This document shows, one piece after another, positions 8,818-17,529 of a stretch of 64,000 nt of DNA (within the stretch, counting starts at the first letter, position 1; the number at the start of each line of letters is the position of its first letter). The notes beneath the pieces are model-generated. The model was not told the origin of the DNA and did not search any database. It saw only the letters and a list, made by a program, of their open reading frames with translations. The DNA comes from Psychroserpens luteolus (lineage in GTDB: Bacteria > Bacteroidota > Bacteroidia > Flavobacteriales > Flavobacteriaceae). Both the position numbers and the translations under genes were made by a program. The stretch is taken from NCBI RefSeq assembly GCF_021032705.1, contig NZ_JAHVXI010000002.1:310001-374000 (forward strand), read 5' to 3'.

Positions 8818-10983
8818 ATGATTAATATTCACGAAAAAACATTACAAGATATTGAGTTTTACTCAGTTTTGCAGCAAGTTGCAGAGCTTTGTATAACCGA
8901 TTTGGGAAGACTTGAAGCTTTAAAAATAAAGCCGTTTTCTTCGCAAGAACTTGCTATGCAATCTCTTGAGTATACTAATGAATATGTCTCTTCATTTTAT
9001 AATGATAATAGAATCCCAAATCATGGGTTCGAACCTATTACAAAGGAAATTAAGCTTTTAAACATTGAAAATTCTTATTTAGATACTAAAAGCTTTAAGA
9101 AAATTGCCGCTATCACACTTTGTGTAAATGATCTCTTAGTATTTCTAAAAAAGTTCCAAGAGTACTACCCAACATTATATCAATCGTCTTCTAATCTTGA
9201 GGTTATCAAACATGTGGTTACAGAAATAGATGCGATTATTGATCGCTTTGGAGATGTAAAGGATAATGCCTCAGAAACACTATATCAACTACGAAAAGCC
9301 ATAAATTTAGTAAGAGGAAAAATCAATCAAAGTTTTTCATCTGCACTAAACACCTATCACAATCTCGATTACCTCGATGATATTAGAGAGTCTGTAGTAG
9401 AAAATAAGCGTGTACTTGCTGTAAAAGCTATGTACAGACGTAAAGTGAAGGGCAGCATTATGGGCAGCAGCAAAACAGGAAGTATTGTTTACATACAACC
9501 TGAACAAACTTTTCAATACGCAAGAGAACTCAACAATTTAGAATTTGACGAAAGTGAGGAAGTTGACAAAATACTTAGAAACCTAACAGAATACATAAGA
9601 CCTTACACAGCTTTACTACAGCAGTATCAAAACTTCTTGGTTAATATAGATGTCGTTTACGCTAAAGCAAAATATGCGCAATCTATAAATGCTATACGTC
9701 CTGAAATTAATAATGAGAAAGTCTATATAGCAAAAGATGCGTATCATCCGCTACTTTATTTATCTAACAAAACTGAAGGCAAAAAAACATTTCCGCAGTC
9801 TATCATTTTAAATCCAGAAAATAGGATCATCGTTATTTCTGGACCAAATGCTGGTGGAAAAAGTATTACGCTAAAAACCATTGGTTTGCTGCAAGTCATG
9901 TTACAAAGTGGTTTATTAATTCCAGTTCATGAGAAAAGCAACATTTGTCTATTTGATAGAATTATTAGTGACATAGGTGACAATCAATCTATTGAAAACC
10001 ACCTTAGTACATATAGTTACAGATTAAAGCAGATGAATTTTTTCCTTCGGAAATGTAACAAGAATACTCTATTCTTAATTGATGAGTTTGGCACTGGAAG
10101 TGATCCAGAACTTGGAGGCGCTCTAGCCGAAACATTCTTAGAAGAGTTTTATTATCGTGAAGCTTACGGCATTATAACGACCCACTACTCCAATCTAAAG
10201 GTATTAGCCAACGAACTGCCATATATGCAAAATGCCAATATGATGTTTGATGAAAAAAGCTTAGAACCTATGTTTAAACTGGTTTTAGGTCAGGCTGGTA
10301 GTTCATTCACATTTGAAGTCGCTCAAAAAAACGGAATTCCGTACAGCCTTATCAATCGCGCAAAAAAGAAGATAGAGCGTGGTAAAGTTCGTTTTGATGC
10401 AACGATAGCAAAGCTTCAAAAAGAACGTAGTAAACTTGAAAAAACAGAACGTTCCCTTAAAGAAAATGAGAAGAAAAAGCAATCAGAAGCCGACAAACTA
10501 GAAGAAGTAAATGCTAAGGTTCAAAAAAAGCTAGAAAGCTTTCAAGAACTCTATGATACGAATCAGCGTTTGATTTATCTCGGACAAAAATTCAATGATA
10601 TTTCAGAAAAATACTTCGATAACAAAAAGAAGCGTGAGCTTATGGCTGAACTGTTTAAACTGGTTCAGATAGAAAATTCCAAGCGAAAGAAAGTTTCTGC
10701 CAAACAAAAACGTGCCGAAAAAGCGAAAGAAGCTCAAATCAAAAAAGAGGCTGAAAAGAAAGTCGCAGTGATTCGCCAAAAGAAAAAATCGGCAAAGAAA
10801 AAAGAAATCAAGATTGAAAAACCGAAGCCTATTTTAAAAGTCGGTGATCGTGTGCGAATGCACGATGGAAGAGCCATAGGATCTATTGACTCTATCGAAA
10901 AAGGAAAAGCGATAGTAAACTATGGTATTTTCACGACAAATGTTAATACAGAATTGTTAGAGTTAGTTGAAGCCAAGAAGTAA
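8818..10983 (+). CDS. MutS2-family DNA-binding ATPase lacking the Smr domain
   Basis: This 721-residue protein has a helical lever/clamp region in the first 320 residues. A MutS-type ATPase follows, with Walker A GPNAGGKS at about 342-349 and Walker B LFLIDEFGTGSDP. A long charged coiled coil at about 520-640 is rich in Lys and Glu. The end (about 677-721, VGDRVRMHDGRAIGSI) is a KOW-like beta domain. The Smr endonuclease domain of Bacillus-type MutS2 is absent. MutS2 proteins restrain recombination or rescue collided ribosomes; which role applies here is open. Confidence 0.9.
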   Translation: MINIHEKTLQDIEFYSVLQQVAELCITDLGRLEALKIKPFSSQELAMQSLEYTNEYVSSFYNDNRIPNHGFEPITKEIKLLNIENSYLDTKSFKKIAAITLCVNDLLVFLKKFQEYYPTLYQSSSNLEVIKHVVTEIDAIIDRFGDVKDNASETLYQLRKAINLVRGKINQSFSSALNTYHNLDYLDDIRESVVENKRVLAVKAMYRRKVKGSIMGSSKTGSIVYIQPEQTFQYARELNNLEFDESEEVDKILRNLTEYIRPYTALLQQYQNFLVNIDVVYAKAKYAQSINAIRPEINNEKVYIAKDAYHPLLYLSNKTEGKKTFPQSIILNPENRIIVISGPNAGGKSITLKTIGLLQVMLQSGLLIPVHEKSNICLFDRIISDIGDNQSIENHLSTYSYRLKQMNFFLRKCNKNTLFLIDEFGTGSDPELGGALAETFLEEFYYREAYGIITTHYSNLKVLANELPYMQNANMMFDEKSLEPMFKLVLGQAGSSFTFEVAQKNGIPYSLINRAKKKIERGKVRFDATIAKLQKERSKLEKTERSLKENEKKKQSEADKLEEVNAKVQKKLESFQELYDTNQRLIYLGQKFNDISEKYFDNKKKRELMAELFKLVQIENSKRKKVSAKQKRAEKAKEAQIKKEAEKKVAVIRQKKKSAKKKEIKIEKPKPILKVGDRVRMHDGRAIGSIDSIEKGKAIVNYGIFTTNVNTELLELVEAKK

Positions 10984-11109
10984 TTCGTCATCTCCTATTT
11001 ATTCTATTATAATTACTTATACCCAAAAACACCTTCTTTAAAAGAAGTTTACCTTGGCAAGACACTTACGATTTAACTCAATTTTTAAATACCTTAGAAT
11101 TGGTTATTG

Positions 11110-11117
11110 TATCTTTG
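11110..11117 (+). promoter_or_regulatory. Bacteroidota -7 box, placing the DCC gene start at GTG 11122
   Basis: TATCTTTG matches TAnnTTTG exactly and ends 4 bases before a GTG codon. Transcription would begin about at that codon, so the mRNA may be leaderless. It also rules out the in-frame TTG at 11107 as the start. Confidence 0.5.
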
Positions 11118-11121
11118 TAAT

Positions 11122-11541
11122 GTGATTGAAAGCCTACCAAAACATAAACAATTGATTCTCTTTGATGGTGTATGTAACTTATGCAACTCATCTATTCAAT
11201 ATGTTATCAAACATGATAAAAAGGACCTTTTTATGTTTGCTCCTCTACAGAGTTCTATTGGAACACAGATCATCAACGAATTTAAAATTGATACCACAAA
11301 AACCGATTCTATATTATTGTATTCTAATGAAAACGGACTTTCGAGTAGGTCAACAGCAGCTTTAAAGATTGCAATGCATTTAGGGTTTCCAAGACATCTC
11401 CTAGTGATTTTCTACATCGTCCCTGCCTTTATGCGCAATTGGGTCTATGATTATATTGCAAAAAATCGATACAAGTGGTATGGTAAAAAAGACGAATGTA
11501 TGATTCCTACGCCAGAACTAAAAGCTAAGTTCCTAGCATAA
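11122..11541 (+). CDS. DCC-family (DUF393) thiol-disulfide oxidoreductase-like protein
   Basis: This small DUF393 protein carries the family-defining DGVCNLCNSS motif (Cys-x-x-Cys) close to its N-terminus. FAPLQS follows, and Ser-Arg-Ser-Thr-Ala precedes a hydrophobic helix near residue 90. DCC proteins are thioredoxin-like and presumed redox active, but their substrates are unknown. I place the start at GTG 11122 (139 residues, MIESLPKHKQ) because the -7 box occupies the codons of any longer form. A terminator hairpin follows directly. Confidence 0.8.
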   Translation: MIESLPKHKQLILFDGVCNLCNSSIQYVIKHDKKDLFMFAPLQSSIGTQIINEFKIDTTKTDSILLYSNENGLSSRSTAALKIAMHLGFPRHLLVIFYIVPAFMRNWVYDYIAKNRYKWYGKKDECMIPTPELKAKFLA

Positions 11542-11543
11542 AA

Positions 11544-11569
11544 AAAGCCCTTTCGGGAAAAAGGACTTT
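11544..11569 (+). terminator. Probable intrinsic terminator after the DCC gene
   Basis: The arms AAAGCCCTTT and AAAGGACTTT pair with one C/A mismatch around a six-base loop, starting 3 bases after the stop codon. The following T-tract is weak, so termination may be partial. Confidence 0.55.
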
Positions 11570-11908
11570 AATAATTAACAACTAATTAAAACTTAATTTA
11601 ACTCTTAAATAATTTCTTAATCAAAGAGGGATTATCTAGTATTAGATGAATTTGATTAATAGCACATTATTTATAGTATAAATCTACTCTATAACTCAAA
11701 GTTTGAGCAAAAACATCGGTATAAACCCAAAAATATTTGTTAAAAAAGAGAGACGTGCAAAAAACATCTATGAGTTGCACAATTGTGATGTTTTGTTTTA
11801 AACTCATCCATAATAGGTCTTTACTCATTCAAAATATAGATTCCCTCAAGTGTGATTTTCTGCCTTAAAAACATGATATAGTTTTACCTTAAATAAAACA
11901 ACCATATC
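11570..11908. other. Gene-free stretch with nested inverted repeats
   Basis: I see no reading frame of note in this 339-base gap. It contains a nested palindromic zone. AAAACATC at 11761-11768 pairs with GATGTTTT at 11787-11794. ATGAGTT at 11770-11776 pairs with AACTCAT at 11801-11807. Between them is the perfect 10-base palindrome CACAATTGTG at 11778-11787. A degenerate -7 box (TAGTTTTA) lies near 11880, ahead of the next gene. The palindromes could be an operator or an RNA element. Confidence 0.4.
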
Positions 11909-14080
11909 ATGAAACAGCTAGTATTATTCTTATTTCTTATCAGCACATTGAGCTTTGCTAATACCGAAAAAGGCACGCCATCAAAACTTAAAAAAGTGAC
12001 CGTATATCTAAGCGGAGCACAAATTGAAAGAACTGCGGATCTTATACTTCCAGTTGGTACTACCCAATTTGTATTTGATAAATTATCGCCAAACATCCAA
12101 GAAAGTAGCATTCAAGTTTCTGGCCTTGACAACGCTACGATTCTATCTATCAATTACGGCATCAATTACTTATCAAAGCAAGATCGATCTGAAGACGTTG
12201 AACGTATTCAAAATGAAATTAAAGTCATTTATGATGATGTTCAAGCCCAAGACCATCTTATTGCTGGATATAGCGAAGAAATATACCTCATTACACAAAA
12301 CAGAGTTCTTGGAAATACCAATGAAGTTGTTAGTTTAGAAAAACTTAAAACTTTTGCTACATATTATAGAACTCGAACTACCGAAATTAAAGCTAAAATT
12401 TATGCCTCTCAAAAATTAAAAAGGGAGTTGAATGCACAAATTTCAGATTTAAAAAAACAACTCAACGAACTTAATGTTGATGACAAAATACAAACAGGTG
12501 AAATTAAAATCAAGCTCAACTCTGATATCAAAACCGAATTAAAACTTCGTATTACCTATAATGTTAGCAACGCTGGATGGTTTCCTATTTACGATATTAA
12601 AGCCGAAAAAATAAACGAACCTATCCAACTCGTCTATAAAGCACATGTGTATCAAAACACCGGAAATGATTGGGATAATGTAAAACTAACCTTATCTACA
12701 AGTGATCCAAATACGAATAATGTCAAGCCAGATGTGAATCCGAAATACTTGAATTTCATTAGTGCCAATAGCAACTATCGCAGCAATAGAGCAACAAAAA
12801 ATTACAATTACAAATACAATCCATTAGTAAAAACTGTATCTGGCGTTGTGACATCTAGCGACGACGGATTGCCTCTACCTGGAACAACTGTTATGGAAAA
12901 AGGAACAACCAATGGTACGCAAACCGATTTTGATGGCAAGTATTCTATTAAAACTCAAGGAGGTCAAGAGCTGGTATACTCATTTGTTGGTATGAAAACT
13001 GAAAGCTTGCCCATTCACTCTAGCATTATGAATGTTGTAATGGACACAGATGCTAGTGCATTAGAAGAGGTTGTAATCGTTGGTTATGGCGGCAAAAATA
13101 CTGCCGCAACAAAAAGGGTTTCGGCCGAAACTATAGAGAACAGACCAAATGCTGGTTTTGTACAAACATTGTCCGGACAACTACCTAGTCTAAACATTAC
13201 CTCCAATTCCGGGCAACCTGATGCGAATGCATATGTGCAATTAAGAGGAGTGGCCTCGGTAGATAAAAATGTACAACCTTTATTTATTGTTGATGGAGTT
13301 CCAGTAAATGCTTTTAGGTTTCGCGGATTAAATCCTAACGATATTGCATCTGTGGAGGTTCTAAAAGATGAGGGAGCGACTTCTATTTATGGTAATAGAG
13401 CCGCAAATGGTGTAATTGTAGTAGAAACAAAAAAAGGAAACTACACCTCTAATGGTGATGTCATAGAAGAAGGCATTACCAATACACGTTTTGAAATTAA
13501 TAAATCATACACGATACCAAGTGATGGTGATGTGACAGTAATTGAAATCGAAGATTATGAGGTGCCAGCAACTTATGCCTATTTTGCCGCTCCTGTTTTA
13601 AACGAAAACGTGTTTTTAACCGCTAAAATTGATGATTGGGAACAATACAATTTATTGCCAGCCGAAGCCAATGTATACTTTGAAGGCAGCTATTCTGGAA
13701 AAACTAATATCAATCCACAAAGCACAACCGAAGAACTCACCATCTCTTTAGGTGTTGATCCAAATGTGGTTGTTAAACGCACGCAACCAACAGATTTTAA
13801 AAAGAATGCCTTCATTGGTAGCAACAAAATCATTTCTAAGCATTATGACATTGAATTAAAAAATAATAAATCTTCAGCTATAGACTTGATATTATATGAT
13901 AGAATTCCAATTAGTCAAAACAAAGAGATCAAGATTGATGATATAGAAACTGGTAATTCTGAATATGATGATAAAAAAGGCATCTTAAAATGGACTGTCA
14001 ATATGCCAGCAAACAACAAAGAGACATTTAGTTTCTCCTATATCATAAAATATCCAAAGTATAAGCGGGTTAATTTATAG
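11909..14080 (+). CDS. MuiA-like DUF4140/DUF4139 protein with inserted carboxypeptidase-regulatory and TonB-plug domains
   Basis: The 723-residue protein starts with a signal peptide (1-17) and a DUF4140 domain (about 25-125, KKVTVYLSGAQIER). A helical stretch to about 195 follows, then the first part of DUF4139 (about 205-300, YNVSNAGWFPIYDI). Residues about 308-385 form a carboxypeptidase-regulatory-like beta domain (GVVTSSDDGLPLPGTTV, DFDGKYSI). Residues about 390-510 form a TonB-receptor plug of SusC type (EEVVIVGYGG, LSGQLPSLNI, LFIVDGVPV, VEVLKDEGATSIYG). DUF4139 resumes at about 530-723. No beta barrel follows the plug. The protein is probably in the periplasm or on an outer-membrane face. 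The MuiA name (mucoidy inhibitor) is from a poorly characterised homologue. Confidence 0.85.
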   Translation: MKQLVLFLFLISTLSFANTEKGTPSKLKKVTVYLSGAQIERTADLILPVGTTQFVFDKLSPNIQESSIQVSGLDNATILSINYGINYLSKQDRSEDVERIQNEIKVIYDDVQAQDHLIAGYSEEIYLITQNRVLGNTNEVVSLEKLKTFATYYRTRTTEIKAKIYASQKLKRELNAQISDLKKQLNELNVDDKIQTGEIKIKLNSDIKTELKLRITYNVSNAGWFPIYDIKAEKINEPIQLVYKAHVYQNTGNDWDNVKLTLSTSDPNTNNVKPDVNPKYLNFISANSNYRSNRATKNYNYKYNPLVKTVSGVVTSSDDGLPLPGTTVMEKGTTNGTQTDFDGKYSIKTQGGQELVYSFVGMKTESLPIHSSIMNVVMDTDASALEEVVIVGYGGKNTAATKRVSAETIENRPNAGFVQTLSGQLPSLNITSNSGQPDANAYVQLRGVASVDKNVQPLFIVDGVPVNAFRFRGLNPNDIASVEVLKDEGATSIYGNRAANGVIVVETKKGNYTSNGDVIEEGITNTRFEINKSYTIPSDGDVTVIEIEDYEVPATYAYFAAPVLNENVFLTAKIDDWEQYNLLPAEANVYFEGSYSGKTNINPQSTTEELTISLGVDPNVVVKRTQPTDFKKNAFIGSNKIISKHYDIELKNNKSSAIDLILYDRIPISQNKEIKIDDIETGNSEYDDKKGILKWTVNMPANNKETFSFSYIIKYPKYKRVNL

Positions 14081-14086
14081 ATGAAT

Positions 14087-14228
14087 AAAGCCTTAAAGTG
14101 ACAGTATCAGCTTGAGCCTGACTTCAGTTAGTTAGGAACAGATCAAGTTCTTCTTTAATGTGAAGGTCTAACAATAAAGAAGTTTCAGAATTAAAACCTC
14201 AGATTAGAAATGTTGACTTTAAGGCTTT
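14087..14228. repeat. 142-bp segment bounded by 13-bp perfect inverted repeats
   Basis: AAAGCCTTAAAGT at 14087-14099 is the exact reverse complement of ACTTTAAGGCTTT at 14216-14228. A second pair, CTTCTTTA at 14150-14157 and TAAAGAAG at 14175-14182, is nested inside. The segment fills the gap between two convergent genes, and its right arm touches the stop codon of the leftward one. It may be a small non-autonomous element or a long bidirectional terminator. No clear target duplication is visible. Confidence 0.45.
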
Positions 14229-15388
14229 TATTTCAAGCTCTTTAAAATAAAGTCCAAGTTCTTATTAGAGTTATCGTTGTTGATGTAAGAATCTGTATAA
14301 TACTTTGAAGAGATCGCCAACCCGAGATCTTGAAGCTTTTTAATGGTATCTATATAATCTAAACTCACTTTTCCTGTGAGAAGAATATCAAGATCACCAC
14401 CTTGCTTCGCATAATTATAAACACGATTGATCCCTGTTAGATATTGATGATCTTTAGTAAAGCCTCCTCCTCTATGCACTCTAAGTGTTATTGAAAACGC
14501 CTTATCTCTATTGAGTTTGTATTGACTGTAAAGTAAATCAAACGTATCAGCAAAGCTATAACCTTTATTAAGTGTATCTACAGCTATGACGCGATATGCC
14601 AGTTCTTTAAGACGCTTCATAGTTAAACATCCAGACATGTATTCTGAATACACTGCTAAGCCTTCTTGGGTTTCTACGTTATTTGGAAACCCATTTGAGA
14701 ATACCTTTAATGGTTGCGCCAATCCGTTAAACGTCGTAACCATGTGCACACCAACTTCATGGTTGGTTAAAACCTTTAATTGATTTTTACTGAATTTATG
14801 ATTTTTATGTAACACCAAAGTTTGTGAATGGTTTAAGACCATAGCTGCAGCCGAAAGGTTGGTAGACAACTTGATATTGTAATCAAAATCATAACGCTTA
14901 GAATACTCCTTAAAATAATCTACGGCGTCGGTCGCCGAATACATAGGTAACATCTCCTCATCAAAATCACTATCATCAAAGCGCAAGATAAATTTAGCAT
15001 TATCAATATCTTTCTCTGTTGGTGTACCAAAACTCTTGAGACTATTAAAGTAGAATTTACGCCCTTGGTTAATGGTTTCAATACATTCTATCAACCCAGA
15101 ATATTCATAGATTACATCTTCATACAACTGTCTAATATCATCATCGGTTATGCGTTCCAGTCTTTGAGAAAAGAATAGACGATGCAATTTATAACCGTTA
15201 AATTTCATTTTCGGGTATTTAAATACGGGGTCGTAGGTAAACTTTGAAGAAAAGAATTGTTTTTTCTCGCGTTGGATATTCAACGGATTAATATAATTAA
15301 GTACCTCTATCTTCTTTACTAATCGATTTAAATTAGCATCAATATCAAATAGATCTTGGTATTCGTCTGTACTTGTAATTTGTGGCAT
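14228..15388 (-). CDS. QEGLA-motif DUF1704 metallopeptidase (MATCAP-related)
   Basis: This 386-residue soluble protein belongs to the family called flavohemoglobin expression-modulating QEGLA motif protein (DUF1704). The zinc-peptidase-like HEVGVH motif is at 210-215. ETQEGLAVYSEYM follows, with QEGLA at 241-245; its Glu is the expected third ligand or catalytic residue. Eukaryotic relatives (MATCAP) remove the C-terminal tyrosine of tubulin, so a carboxypeptidase-like activity is a reasonable guess. The start lies two bases after the N-formylglutamate amidohydrolase stop, so the two are one operon. The natural substrate is unknown. Confidence 0.85.
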   Translation of the reverse strand: MPQITSTDEYQDLFDIDANLNRLVKKIEVLNYINPLNIQREKKQFFSSKFTYDPVFKYPKMKFNGYKLHRLFFSQRLERITDDDIRQLYEDVIYEYSGLIECIETINQGRKFYFNSLKSFGTPTEKDIDNAKFILRFDDSDFDEEMLPMYSATDAVDYFKEYSKRYDFDYNIKLSTNLSAAAMVLNHSQTLVLHKNHKFSKNQLKVLTNHEVGVHMVTTFNGLAQPLKVFSNGFPNNVETQEGLAVYSEYMSGCLTMKRLKELAYRVIAVDTLNKGYSFADTFDLLYSQYKLNRDKAFSITLRVHRGGGFTKDHQYLTGINRVYNYAKQGGDLDILLTGKVSLDYIDTIKKLQDLGLAISSKYYTDSYINNDNSNKNLDFILKSLK

Positions 15389-15390
15389 TG

Positions 15391-16218
15391 TTAAGCGTGC
15401 TTTTTATAAAAATTTGCGGCATGCTCTGGTAATCTTGTTCTCAACTGTTCTTCAACACTTGCAACAACTTCTGGATACATAACATAATTGTATTCATCAC
15501 AGTAAACCTTTGCAATCTCAGTTGCCAAAACTAAGGTATTTTGAAAGTTTTTCGTTATAAATTTCAAGAAATATCCATTTCCTTGAAACGTGTCATTGAT
15601 TTTTGAGGTCGATTTAATTTCATGAGGCAAAATCATCTCTGATAATCGTTTCCTCCATTGTTCGATATCGGCTCCAAATCTATCGTTATCTACATTAGAA
15701 GTTCCTAAATTCCACGTTGGTACTTCTCGATCCCAACGTTTCCAATTGTAACTATGCATATCATAAACTATAGCCACACCAAATTTCGCTTCGAGCTTAG
15801 TGATTAAGGCGTGAACAACCTTATAGAAATTCTCATGCTTTAGCAAGCTCTTTTGTTTTTTCTCTTCGGAAAGTGGCTCATACCATAACTGTTTTCCCCA
15901 AGCTGTATCAAAAACGGCATCTTTGGGTGCTCTGTTTAGGTCGTATTCAAAACGAGAATCACAACCTGCAATGACAATAGGATGAGATTTTACCATGTTT
16001 TTTGTTTCAGGATCTTCCTCATACCAACGCTCATAGTCTGTATGTATACAATTGTCCCAAAGCTCTTTTCTAAATTGATGTCCGTCATGCACTGCTCCAC
16101 AAGCATAGTGAACATAGTCATCTATTTTGATTGTGAATGAATAATCCTCTGCCACAGCGTGAAAGCATTTTTCAGTATTGATATTCTCAATGATGGTTTG
16201 AATTGGTAAGCGCTCCAT
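15391..16218 (-). CDS. N-formylglutamate amidohydrolase family protein
   Basis: This 275-residue protein matches the N-formylglutamate amidohydrolase family. Visible blocks are ACGAVHDGHQFR, GCDSRFEYDLNR and YDMHSYNWKRW, where the His and acidic residues are the likely zinc site. Family members hydrolyse N-formyl-glutamate in histidine breakdown, but many relatives sit away from hut genes, as here. The position between a TerB-like gene and a QEGLA peptidase points instead to processing of an amide-linked product. The gaps of 5 and 2 bases to its neighbours mark an operon. Confidence 0.85.
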   Translation of the reverse strand: MERLPIQTIIENINTEKCFHAVAEDYSFTIKIDDYVHYACGAVHDGHQFRKELWDNCIHTDYERWYEEDPETKNMVKSHPIVIAGCDSRFEYDLNRAPKDAVFDTAWGKQLWYEPLSEEKKQKSLLKHENFYKVVHALITKLEAKFGVAIVYDMHSYNWKRWDREVPTWNLGTSNVDNDRFGADIEQWRKRLSEMILPHEIKSTSKINDTFQGNGYFLKFITKNFQNTLVLATEIAKVYCDEYNYVMYPEVVASVEEQLRTRLPEHAANFYKKHA

Positions 16219-16223
16219 AAAAT

Positions 16224-16553
16224 CTAACTTAATATTCTTTTTAAGCTATTGTATATAGCATGTTCCATTTGATCCATTCGACCGTCTGCAAAAGCCATCA
16301 ATTTGATGTCGGCAAAAAGGGCATCAGGATGATCACTATAAGTAGATTCTGTATTTACAGCATCCACAATTTTAGTAATACTCTGATAATCGTTATCACT
16401 TTCAAATTCGGTTTTGATGTGCTTATACGTCTCTTTATCTACACGAGATAAGATATAATCGTGTTCTTGCTGTGTTTCTTTTAGATCAGAATGCGCCACA
16501 TATAATAAAATATAGGCTACTAGTTCTTGCTTTGTCCAATTAGTGTGTGCCAT
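16224..16553 (-). CDS. TerB-like small helical protein
   Basis: This 109-residue, all-helical, acidic protein has no signal or membrane segment. The segment ending LMAFADGRMDQMEHAIYNSL resembles the Asp-Gly-x-(Ile/Met)-Asp-x-x-Glu pattern of the TerB tellurite-resistance fold, which binds metal in some members. The match is only to the general pattern. It is the first gene of the three-gene operon ending in the QEGLA peptidase, with a consensus promoter 87 bases upstream. Confidence 0.6.
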   Translation of the reverse strand: MAHTNWTKQELVAYILLYVAHSDLKETQQEHDYILSRVDKETYKHIKTEFESDNDYQSITKIVDAVNTESTYSDHPDALFADIKLMAFADGRMDQMEHAIYNSLKRILS

Positions 16554-16639
16554 CGTCTTATCTGTTATTTAAGTTGAACTCATATAAAACGTTTTCAAAA
16601 TTAAAATGAGAATCGTCAAGATTCTTCTTAAAGCTTATA

Positions 16640-16669
16640 CAAAAATAAAGCTACTAATAATATCACAAA
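16640..16669 (-). promoter_or_regulatory. Full Bacteroidota promoter for the TerB/amidohydrolase/QEGLA operon
   Basis: On the minus strand TTTG (16669-16666) is followed after 18 bases by TATTTTTG (16647-16640). This matches both the -33 and -7 consensus at accepted spacing. It shows that the three-gene operon can be expressed independently of the sulfurtransferase and ATP-grasp genes upstream. Confidence 0.65.
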
Positions 16670-16704
16670 AAACACATATATAGCATTATATTTTGCATGT
16701 AAAA

Positions 16705-17529
16705 CTATTTAGTTAATGTTCCAAATTCTGTCCACGAGCCATCATAAACCGATATGTTTTGATACCCAGAAATGTCCGCGGCTAAAGCCAAAATACAAGC
16801 TGTAATCCCAGAACCACAAGAAAAGGTCAAGGATCTATTCGCAATATCAAAAGATTTAAAAATAGCTTTTAATTCTTCTTCAGGCCTTAAGCAATTACCA
16901 TTCAATAATTTGGTATACGGAAGATTGCCCGAATTAGGAATAGTTCCGCTTCGCAAGCCAATTCTAGGCTCAGGAGCAATCCCTTTAAAGCGGTCTTCTG
17001 AACGCGCATCTAGGATACCACAGTTCTCATCTCTAGCGATGTTAAGTATGTGATGAAAAAAGCGCATTTTATCTTGCTGAAATTTGGCTTTAAAATCCCC
17101 TTCTTCCCAATGCGATATGGCTAATGAATTTATTGTGTTATAGTTATGACGTTCCCATTCTGGAAGCCCTCCATCTAATACAGCAATATTATTGAATCCA
17201 AATGACTTGAATAGCCACCATACTCTCGGACTCCAATATATACCTTTATCATCATAAACAACAATCAAGGAATTGTTATTTATGCCTAGGTTTCTGGCCT
17301 CTCGTTCAAACTGTTCTTGCGATGGAAATGCATTAGGAAATTCATCGTCTTGATCACTGAATTTCCCTTTAATATCAAAATATCTTGAGTTTGGAATATA
17401 AGTTTGTGAGGTGAAATCATCAGCTTTTAAAACTCGAGCATCTAGAATAACAAGTTCCTCTATATGCTGATTTTGAAACAACCACTCACAACTTACAATA
17501 GTCGAAACTAATCGACTGGCATTAGGCAT
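16705..17529 (-). CDS. Two-domain sulfurtransferase (thiosulfate/3-mercaptopyruvate type)
   Basis: This 274-residue protein has two rhodanese domains. The first (about 10-128) is inactive-type, and the second (about 155-274) carries the active loop CGSGITA with Cys238. A CGSG-type loop is typical of 3-mercaptopyruvate sulfurtransferases, which transfer sulfur to cyanide or thiols. I chose the ATG at 17529 rather than a TTG two codons earlier. The gene overlaps the stop of the upstream ATP-grasp gene by 8 bases, so the two are coupled. Confidence 0.9.
   Translation of the reverse strand: MPNASRLVSTIVSCEWLFQNQHIEELVILDARVLKADDFTSQTYIPNSRYFDIKGKFSDQDDEFPNAFPSQEQFEREARNLGINNNSLIVVYDDKGIYWSPRVWWLFKSFGFNNIAVLDGGLPEWERHNYNTINSLAISHWEEGDFKAKFQQDKMRFFHHILNIARDENCGILDARSEDRFKGIAPEPRIGLRSGTIPNSGNLPYTKLLNGNCLRPEEELKAIFKSFDIANRSLTFSCGSGITACILALAADISGYQNISVYDGSWTEFGTLTK

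Noticed and set aside
11760-11810. tRNA or other known RNA gene in the palindromic zone
   Set aside because: There is no acceptor stem, CCA end or T-loop pattern, and the repeats do not fold into a cloverleaf.
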